Source: Cladorhizidae sp. MBARI D1340-BT2
Taxonomy: Eukaryota; Porifera; Demospongiae; Poecilosclerida; Cladorhizidae
DNA length: 64,000 nt
Assembly (NCBI GenBank): GCA_028752905.1
Contig: JAQNBH010000009.1
Coordinates: forward strand, 44,849,165 to 44,913,164
Reading direction: 5' to 3'
Shown: piece after piece, positions 56,770 to 64,000 of the stretch
Layout of the letters: each line of letters starts with the position of its first letter
Position numbering within the stretch: position 1 is the stretch's first letter
Position numbers and translations under genes: made by a program
Notes under the pieces: generated by a model
What the model was told of the DNA's origin: nothing
The model's database searches: none
Seen by the model: only the letters and a program-made list of their open reading frames with translations

Positions 56770-57118
56770 TATAGCTGCTGGTGATGGCAGCCATTGCAGC
56801 AGCAACTAGTAGCTGCTGGTGATGGCAGCCATTGCAGCAGCAACTAGTAGCTGCTGGTGATGGCATCCATTGTAGCAGCAACTAACAGCTGCTGGTGATG
56901 GCAGCCATTGCAGCAGAGTAGCTGGAGGTGATGGCAGCCATTGCAGCAGCCACTAGTAGCTGCTGGTGATGGCAGCCATTGCAGCAGCAACTAGTAGCTG
57001 CTGGTGATGGCAGCCATTGCAGCAGCAACTAGTAGCTGCTGGTGATGGCAGCCATTGTAACAGCAACTAGTAGCTGCTGGTGATGGCATCCATTGTAGCA
57101 GCAACTAGTAGCTGTTGA
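56770..57118 (+). repeat. 38-bp minisatellite, copy 2 (about 9 units)
   Basis: Same unit as 49470-49800. Confidence 0.93.
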
Positions 57119-57709
57119 CGACCCAGGTGTACATACAATGATAAAGAGCTGGTGTTGATGGCTCTGCAAGGGCTTGATGGAGTAGGAAAACAAGAGGAAA
57201 GCCTTTCAGACAACGAATAGTCACTCAAACAGTTTCTATTACACCCTGCAGATTTTAGGGGTTTCCCCTATGAGTTTACACTCCTCTTTCCTTGATTCTG
57301 AGGCAGTTTTGGATTGAAGATTGTCGAGATAAGTGTAGGTGGTAGGATGACCACAAGGCTGAGCAAAAGCACGCTATAGTGGACCAAAAATGTAATGGGA
57401 TTGGCACTATCAAAACAAGTGTTTACCACAGCCCGAGTATACCCATGTTTAACACAACACGTCTGACGACCCTTTACCAATTATAGTTATCTTGGGGGAA
57501 ATAGTTATCTTGAAAGTGGTGTAATATTATGCATGATTCTTAATGGTCAAGGATTCTCTAACTAGTTGCAGTCTGCATGAGGACACTCTTGTACTGTGTT
57601 GTTGTTTTATTAGCTGACTTCCTTAAATACTGAAACTTTTTATCTTTTAATCAGCCGCTTTTTAAATTTGTTGGTCCACAAATTCTTCGGTCTCCATCGG
57701 AGAATGACA

Positions 57710-57985
57710 AAAAGAACTCGACCCAACACATTTATAAATGGAGGGGGTAGTTGTGCAGGAGTCAATCTTATACCTAAGGGTCAGTGCTTCAATCGAGATA
57801 TATATACTAATAGGACTGAAGCTGCTCAATTGCTGGGTCTCAACTATCAAGACTATGCATGTGAAACGACACCTACCATTATCGGGATGTTATCCTGCTT
57901 ATTATTCACCCATTCAGCAGGTTATGAATCGTGTTCATTTTGTGCAGAACATATTGTCAGAGACTTGCGGTGTGTTCAGTTTTGA
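57710..57985 (+). other. Duplicated ORF, copy 2
   Basis: Counterpart of 50336-50611, with two added codons (CTAATA at about 57807) and near-identical sequence. See copy 1; function unknown, possibly non-coding. Confidence 0.25.
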
Positions 57986-58094
57986 ATTCTCACTGGTGAA
58001 GATGGAAGCATGTTGGCAGAAATGAACACGATTCTTCGGTATTGGCAGTCATGGTTCCTTTCAATCTAGTTGCTTGTTTTTAATTTAAAACATT

Positions 58095-59715
58095 TTCATC
58101 TTGTTTCTATATAGCTATTATAGTTCACCTTATTTCTATAAAGCTATTATAGTTCACCTTGTTTCTATATAGCTAATATAGTTCACCTTGTTTCTATACA
58201 GCTATTATAGTCCACCTTGTTTCTATATAGCTATTATAGTTCACCTTGTTTCTATAAAGCTATTATAGTTCACCTTGTTTCTATATAGTTAACCTTGTTT
58301 CTATACAGCTATTATAGTCCACCTTGTTTCTATATTGCTATTATAGTTCGCCTTATTTCTATAAAGCTATTATAGTTCACCTTGTTTGCTAATATAGTTC
58401 ACCTTGTTTCTATACAGCTATTATAGTCCACCTTGTTTCTATAAAGCTATTATAGTTCACCTTGTTTCTATATAGCTATTATAGTTCACCTTGTTTCTAT
58501 AAAGCTATTATAGTTCACCTTGTTTCTATATAGCTAATATAGTTCACCTTGTTTCTATACAGCTATTATAGTCCACCTTGTTTCTATATAGCTTCACCTT
58601 GTTTCTATAAAGTTATTATAGTTCACCTTGTTTCTATATAGCTAATATAGTTCACTTTGTTTCTATACAGCTATTATAGTCCACCTTGTTTCTATAAAGC
58701 TATTATAGTTCACCTTGTTTCTATATAGTTAATATAGTTCACCTTGTTTCTATACAGCTATTATAGTCCACCTTGTTTCTATATTGCTATTATAGTTCGC
58801 CTTATTTCTATAAAGCTATTATAGTTCACCTTGTTTGCTAATATAGTTCACCTTGTTTCTATACAGCTATTATAGTCCACCTTGTTTCTATAAAGCTATT
58901 ATAGTTCACCTTGTTTCTATATAGCTATTATAGTTCACCTTGTTTCTATAAAGCTATTATAGTTCACCTTGTCTCTATATAGCTAATATAGTTCACCTTG
59001 TTTCTATACAGCTATTATAGTTCACCTTGTTTCTATATAGCTAATATAGTTCACTTTGTTTCTATACAGCTATTATAGTCCACCTTGTTTCTATATAGCT
59101 ATTATAGTTCACCTTGTTTCTATAATAGTTCACCTTGTTTCTATATAGCTAATATAGTTCTAATATAGTTCACCTTGTTTCTATACAGCTATTATAGTCC
59201 ACCTTGTTTCTATATAGCTATTATAGTTCGCCTTGTTTCTATATAGCTTTTATAGTTCGCCTTGTTTCTATACAGCTAATATAGTTCACCTTGTTTCTAT
59301 ATAGCTAATATAGTTCACCTTGTTTCTATACAGCTATTACAGTCCACCTTGTTTCTATATAGCTATTATAGTTCACCTTGTTTCTATATAGCTATTATAG
59401 TTCACCTTGTTTCTATAAAGCTATTATAGTTCACCTTGTTTCTATATAGCTAATATAGTTCACCTTGTTTCTATACAGCTATTATAGTCCACCTTGTTTC
59501 TATATGGCTTCACCTTTGTTTCTATAAAGCTATTATAGTTCACCTTGTTTCTATATAGCTAATATAGTTCACTTTGTTTCTATACAGCTATTATAGTCCA
59601 CCTTGTTTCTATATAGCTATTATAGTTCACCTTGTTTCTATAAAGCTATTATAGTTCACCTTGTTTCTATATAGCTAATATAGTTCTAATATAGTTTACC
59701 TTGTTTCTATATAGT
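58095..59715 (+). repeat. 29-bp minisatellite, copy 2 (about 55 units)
   Basis: Same unit as 50745-51350 but 2.6 times longer, with a higher-order block of about 450 bp: the string from ATAGTTAACCTTG to TTTGCTAATATAG near 58275-58395 recurs near 58722-58847. Confidence 0.94.
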
Positions 59716-60931
59716 TTAACAGTGAAGAACTATTAACTGCCTTCAGGGTTTGTACACTGCACCAACAGCACACATACCACATTTGTTGCTCGTGTTGGCT
59801 GTCCATAGATACTACCAAACAACAAAACATGATTGGTTATGTTGCTATGGGTTGTTATTTAGAGTAGACAATGCAGCTACAGGGATTGCTGCTGCTATTA
59901 ATACACCAGTAGATTTTTAAGCTGGTGATCTTTCCAAAAATAGTGAAAATATGTTGGCTGATGGGCACTAGCATAAGGTGTTTATTGTGTTGATGATTTT
60001 TACCAACTTTCAGGCATTGATAAATTTTTCACTCAACAAGAAACAAATTAGCACTGGACAGTGAGTGTGAACGTACTGTATTTGGGGAAGAAGTAGATAG
60101 AAGCAACAGATCTTGAAGACATATTTTTTAATGTTTTTTTGTGGTACAGATTTATCACCTTTTCAAAGGATTCGGCCCTTTAGAATACTCAGAAGCTGCC
60201 AAAGTGAATAATTTTAGCTGTGTTACCATTTTGTGTTTCTGGCACCCACCATTTAAAAATGGGTTTACTGTAGGGACTGCTACCACACATCACAATAGAT
60301 AATGTGTTTCTGGCACCCACCATAAGTTGTGTGTACACACTATAGAATTATGCACGTGCTAGTAAATTGGTACATGTCATGTGCAGGTATAAGTGTTTGT
60401 TGTGGCAGTGTCAGTGTCCGGTGCTAAACACACCCATCAGCAAGATCTAGGCCATCTCTTGGCTTTCTCTTGAGTGTGCTTTATATAGCAACCAGAAGGG
60501 AAAATTTGCTACAACTTGAGTGTGTTGTGTAATGTAATTTAAATTTCTTGGGAGGGGGAGAGGGGAGGAGGAGGGGGGCGTTGGACTTTAGTGTGCATGG
60601 GGGGGGGGGGGGAACTGGGGTTTGGGGGGTTTCCCTGTTTCCCTCCTTATAAATCACTGATAACTGCATGCTAATTAAATCCTTTTTAACCCCACACCCT
60701 CATTGGGTGGAGCTCCAAAGAAACTCTTGAGGTAGCATCAGAAGGACCATTATTTTAACCCTCCACACTGACTGTCAGGTCAAGAGTACTGCAGGTTAAT
60801 GACATAATAATTATACTTTGATGTGCATATATAGAGCTAATCACTTTTAGTAAAGAATCTCTAGATTATTAAAGTTATAGCCAAATTTTTATTGTTCATC
60901 ACTGTTCATGTGATGAACTCTTCTTTTGCAG
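59716..60931. other. T2 intron 4, end
   Basis: Unique-looking sequence with two GTGTTTCTGGCACCCACCAT copies (60232 and 60304) and a G-rich tract at 60548-60633. No exon seen. Confidence 0.5.
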
Positions 60932-61009
60932 TGGGTATCCATGGTGATGTGGACATGCTCCTCCTACTCCAGGGAGCGAATGAGGCCAGCCTATGACAGA
61001 CTCAACTAA
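60932..61009 (+). CDS. T2 exon 5 homologue (C-terminal end)
   Basis: The acceptor is TTCTTTTGCAG, followed by 78 nt in phase 0 ending in TAA at 61007-61009. It reads WVSMVMWTCSSYSRERMRP, parallel to T1 exon 5 WVYLLMLPFFGSKYTLRE, both completing the fourth membrane segment and a short charged tail. It is the only plus-strand exon 5 candidate I found after the exon 4 homologue. Confidence 0.68.
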   Translation, partial: WVSMVMWTCSSYSRERMRPAYDRLN

Positions 61010-61624
61010 ACTCTTCCAACTACTCAGAGTCTCATGGCATTAAATAATCTCTCATACACAGTGCTGTCATGCTTTCATAACCCTTCACAATATATAGCAT
61101 CTTATTTCAGTACAACAGAGTATGCATGTATGTACATTGATTTAAAACAATCACCATAAACAACTGCTCTCATTGAGGGGGGGCATGTTTAAACCCTTGT
61201 AGAACATGGAATCTACATGTTAGGTCTCTTATAGTATAACTGAAGTACTTCAAAGTTTTGAACACCACCTCAACTTACTTCAGTTGCTTCAATAAAGCAG
61301 GACCCTGTGGCACAGGTATGGCAGTTTTCTAAACTGGAAATGATCATCACTGCGCTTATCCAGAAATGGGTTAGGTCAAAAGTGTGAAGATCATAGATCC
61401 CAGTTTGGAATCTGTAAGGAGCTACTACTTCATATCACAATCCAAACAATATGATCTCATAACATCATATATAGTGTTAGGCCTGCAACTATGCTTGCTC
61501 TCTACAGTAGGAGGCTTGCACAGGTGGTGAGGGTACACTGATGAAAATTGTGGCGATGGAGGGATAGGGTGGGAAGAATATGTACTGTTGGGAAGATGAT
61601 CTGAATACTGAGATTGGGTCAGTG
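61010..61624. other. Intergenic, T2 to T3
   Basis: No coding signal recognised. The T2 3' untranslated region probably starts here. Confidence 0.4.
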
Positions 61625-62105
61625 AGGCAAAGGTGAAGATGAAGAAGAGAAATGTGTGTGATTGGGAGGAGGATGTCGAGAGTATGAGCAGTTTCAAGTG
61701 GTATTTACGTTTGCAAAAGATGATGGAGCAGAAAGGACAGGGATATGAGAGAGTGAGGTCAACAGTTCTATTGCAGGCAAGAAGCGATGTAGGCTGTGTA
61801 GTGATGATAGATGCATGTTGTGTGACAGGAAGATGTGGGGCACTTTCTAATAGACTGATGAATTTGGTGAATGAGCTGATGGAATTGAGGGAGCTGGAAT
61901 ATGGTAGGAGGAGTTTGAGATGGTGGGGACTGAGTGGAAGATGGCTTTGTTGCTTGGGAAGGAAGTGGAGGGTGTGAGTAATCAGGTGATGGTGGAAGTG
62001 TGTGGGTGCATTTTGCAGTGCATAGTGAAATGTTGGCAGAGGAAGAAGGGACTGATTTATGGCCTCCCCCTCCCACTCCATAGCCAAGCAGTACAACTCA
62101 TTTAG
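61625..62105 (+). pseudogene. LINE C-terminal remnant, copy 2
   Basis: The plus frame 61633-61977 and its shifted continuation resemble the C-terminal tail of the LINE family at 6080-6630. NVCDWEEDVES aligns with the basic tail there. SSFKWYLRLQKMMEQKGQGY and STVLLQARSDVGCVV follow, then a decayed Cys region (DACCVTGRCG) and WLCCLG. The N-terminal and reverse transcriptase parts are missing. Long minus frames over it (61425-62108) are shadows. Confidence 0.6.
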
Positions 62106-62741
62106 CATAGAACATTAAATTAATGTTTATCAGATATGTATGTCACAAGTCATCTTGCCTCATTTATTAATTTTTTTAATTTTTGTACTACTGGGGTGTG
62201 ATAGTCCCTAGGGACTCAGCATTTTGAAGATTAAATTATATATACACATGCATACAACACAAATTATAATCACAATGTAAGTGGTCTGGGGGAACTTCAC
62301 AGGCAGCATGCAGGGTGGCTACAACAAGATCATTGGGGGGATTTGTCCCTTGCACCCCCCCCCCCCCCGTCAAGTTTTTTTTTGCATATCAAGCTATATA
62401 TATTTTTTTAAAACTATTCCTGAAGGCTAGAGCATGTAGTCGTTACGTCGAGAGAAGCAACTGAGAGTGAAAAGTGAAGGTGCGATGGCGTATACGTGCG
62501 CGTGCTAAAGGTTAAAGGTTGTCAGATAGAATTTCTCCATTCCTAAGCCCAAGCTGGACTATTATGATCCAGTGGTGCACCTGCAAAGGCACTGTAACCA
62601 AGGATTCGCTTACTCTCCTGAGCCCTACCTACCCTTAACCTCCTTACAAGCTCGAGCATGCGCTGCTGGTATTGTAGGTGGGGCTGGGAGCTGCATCTAG
62701 CTACTCGCAGCAGCCCCGCCCTAATTTTTCTTGGGGTAAAG
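62106..62741. other. T3 upstream region
   Basis: It includes a C run at 62351-62364 and a T-rich stretch. GCATGCGC at 62657-62664 resembles an NRF-1 half site, about 80 bp before the T3 start. Confidence 0.45.
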
Positions 62742-63252
62742 ATGCAATTCTGTCGTGGAATAGGACGGAAGGTAAGACGTCACCCCCCCTCCCATTATCC
62801 CCATTGGATGGGAGAAGGTCCTGCAAGCTTGTGCACAGTTTCGCTCAACTAAATGCTCTCCTGCCTTTTGTTTCATGGGTGCAGTTATCCGTTCCTTTCG
62901 TGGTGCTGTCATTTCTAGGCTGGATTCTCTTTGCCGTAGCATTTGCTGGATTGAACCACACCAACAACTTGTAAGACATATGCTTTTGTTGGCAAGTTCA
63001 GCTTCATGTCATGAAAGTGGCCTGTGCCATAAAGTAATATTTATGAAATGCAGCTTCAACAGCTACAGGGGAAATGGAGTGAATGTGACGTGCACTGGAC
63101 AAGGAATGGTCACCAAGCAAGATACCTCTATTCCCCTTCTCCGTGCTTCTCTGGATTGGTTCCCTCATTGGTGTGTCCTCATTGTAGGACCTTTTGTCTT
63201 TATCTGCACTGCAGTTCATCTCTTTGTCGGCCGATTCTTCACCGGTATTTTT
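62742..63252 (+). CDS. T3 exons 1-3: paralogue of T1, 3' part outside the window
   Basis: Exons are 62742-62771 (MQFCRGIGRK, donor GTAAGA), 62885-62970 (acceptor GGTGCAG, donor GTAAGA) and 63069-63252 (acceptor CTACAG, donor GTATCC), phases 0, 2, 0 exactly as in T1. Exon 2 reads LSVPFVVLSFLGWILFAVAF, matching T1 LSIPVLLLSLTGWLIYGVGF. Exon 3 ends WFPHWCVLIVGPFVFICTAV followed by HLFVGRFFTGIF, matching the second membrane segment of T1. The loop between segments 1 and 2 is longer than in T1 and carries NHT and NVT, possible glycosylation sites if it faces outward. Exons 4-5 are not found before 64000, where a gypsy element occupies the intron. Function unknown. Confidence 0.72.
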
Positions 63253-63443
63253 GTATCCTTTCTCTGAGACATTATAGCCATTACCATGCACTACATGTGC
63301 ACAAACTAAGGTAAATAACTGAATGCTAGTTCACTCTAATTATATAAGAAATCGTGGCTCAGGTTTATATAGTTAGTGGTCAGCTGAGCCTATGGAGAGC
63401 TAACATCTTAGTCAATGCGACCTACTTATTGGTCAAAACAGGT
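63253..63443. other. T3 intron 3, start
   Basis: No exon 4-like sequence is seen here. Confidence 0.4.
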
Positions 63444-63673
63444 TAGGCCACTGTTAGTTGATTATTCACGGAAAGTCAGTGTCCATGCAGGTGGGCGGTA
63501 ATCGAATGTTGAGCTTTTATAACCATATAAGGAAGGCTAGAGCATGTAGCCTAAACATTGAGTGAACATATTTAAGTTGATTATAGAGAAAGTCATTTAA
63601 TCGAGCCAAGACCATACAACTCATGACACATAACCTGTTCCATATATCACCTCTCCTCATTTCTAACCGCAGA

Positions 63674-64000
63674 TTACTCAGGATTACTGATACAATAATT
63701 AAGCCACAATTTCTTGTACACTACCACAAGTTGCAATGTTACACTGCTCCCCCTCTGCGAAGAATCCGTCCCGGATTCCAGTGTCAATACGTAAATAGCC
63801 TGGTGGCAGCGGGGATAATGAGGAGGAGGAGGAGGATCAGCGGGTGGCAGAAGGACGACATTAGTTCCAGGTGGTGGGACTGTACGAGAGAATGGTTGGG
63901 TAGGAGATTGTTGACGAGGTAGGGCCTGAGGAAGACGTATATCCTGGGGGCAGAGTTTAAGCCGATCAAAATATACGACTAGTCGGCTACAACGAAACGG
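63674..64000 (-). CDS. Ty3/gypsy pol C-terminus (partial)
   Basis: A 109-codon minus frame is open from the window edge to a TAA at 63674-63676. It has no ATG because it is the tail of a larger protein. Near its start it reads SRLVVYFDRLKLCP, the typical end of the gypsy integrase chromodomain/GPY region. A Pro-rich stretch (PPADPPPPPHYPR) follows, and the end overlaps the LTR start. It is uninterrupted here, unlike the element at 905-3010, so this insertion is younger. Confidence 0.75.
   Translation of the reverse strand, partial: PFRCSRLVVYFDRLKLCPQDIRLPQALPRQQSPTQPFSRTVPPPGTNVVLLPPADPPPPPHYPRCHQAIYVLTLESGTDSSQRGSSVTLQLVVVYKKLWLNYCISNPE
63744..63757 (-). other. Polypurine tract
   Basis: The minus strand reads CAGAGGGGGAGCAG directly before the LTR start TGTAACA, the usual primer for plus-strand synthesis in LTR elements. 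Confidence 0.65.

Larger units (their letters stand above)
55150..58090 (+). repeat. Direct duplication, copy 2
   Basis: Copy of 48480-50745, longer mainly because the 48-bp array is three times larger. Point differences are few, so the duplication is recent. Confidence 0.9.
63444..64000 (-). mobile_element. 3' end of a Ty3/gypsy retrotransposon (continues past 64000)
   Basis: The minus strand shows the pol C-terminus, then a purine tract, then an LTR start. The LTR begins TGTAACA at 63743 and contains TTATAAAAGC near 63520. Its far end was not fixed. The element lies within proposed T3 intron 3, opposite to the gene. Confidence 0.7.

Noticed and set aside
61425..62108. 227-codon Ser/Pro/His-rich minus frame
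   Set aside because: Shadow of the plus-strand LINE C-terminal remnant; low-complexity composition and no motif.
1..64000. tRNA or rRNA genes
   Set aside because: No cloverleaf with A/B boxes or rRNA core sequence was recognised by eye; a covariance-model scan would be decisive.

Overview
The window is metazoan nuclear DNA from an invertebrate. Genes are intron-split with GT-AG borders, several introns are only 55-100 bp, and the LINE, Ty3/gypsy and hAT relics are of animal type. The LINE families and short introns fit a sponge-like marine invertebrate, but the species cannot be fixed from the sequence. About 25 kb of the 64 kb (my estimate) is minisatellite: some 27 arrays with units of 26-62 bp.

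Four genes can be assembled by hand from exons with matching phases. (1) Cyclin H (CCNH), minus strand, 8045-24220, has ten exons and 323 codons plus stop; intron 7 is 10 kb and packed with minisatellites. (2) T1, plus strand, 24381-25640, has five exons and 166 residues. It encodes a small protein with four predicted membrane segments and sits head-to-head with CCNH across a 160-bp shared promoter. (3) T2 is a paralogue of T1. Exons 1-3 are at 27023-27371, an exon-4 homologue with an in-frame TGA is at 46333-46494, and an exon-5 homologue is at 60932-61009. If these belong together, a 156-codon gene covers 34 kb through two introns of 19.0 and 14.4 kb. (4) T3 is a third paralogue whose exons 1-3 lie at 62742-63252; its 3' part is outside the window. 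I do not recognise the T family.

Layout. 0.9-3.0 kb: decayed Ty3/gypsy element (minus). 4.7-6.6 kb: LINE endonuclease and LINE C-terminal remnants around an unidentified 149-codon ORF. 7.0-7.5 kb: fold-back element. 8.0-24.2 kb: CCNH. 24.2-25.6 kb: shared promoter and T1. 27.0-61.0 kb: T2, whose introns hold arrays, a hAT relic (34.0-36.5 kb) split by a second fold-back element, and a nested direct and inverted duplication (47.7-59.7 kb) around a LINE tail (51.35-52.5 kb). 61.6-62.1 kb: LINE C-terminal remnant. 62.7-63.3 kb: T3 exons 1-3. 63.4-64.0 kb: 3' end of another Ty3/gypsy element (minus).

Most long uninterrupted reading frames are by-products of tandem repeats. The genuine exons are short and had to be found by splice sites, phase and paralogy.
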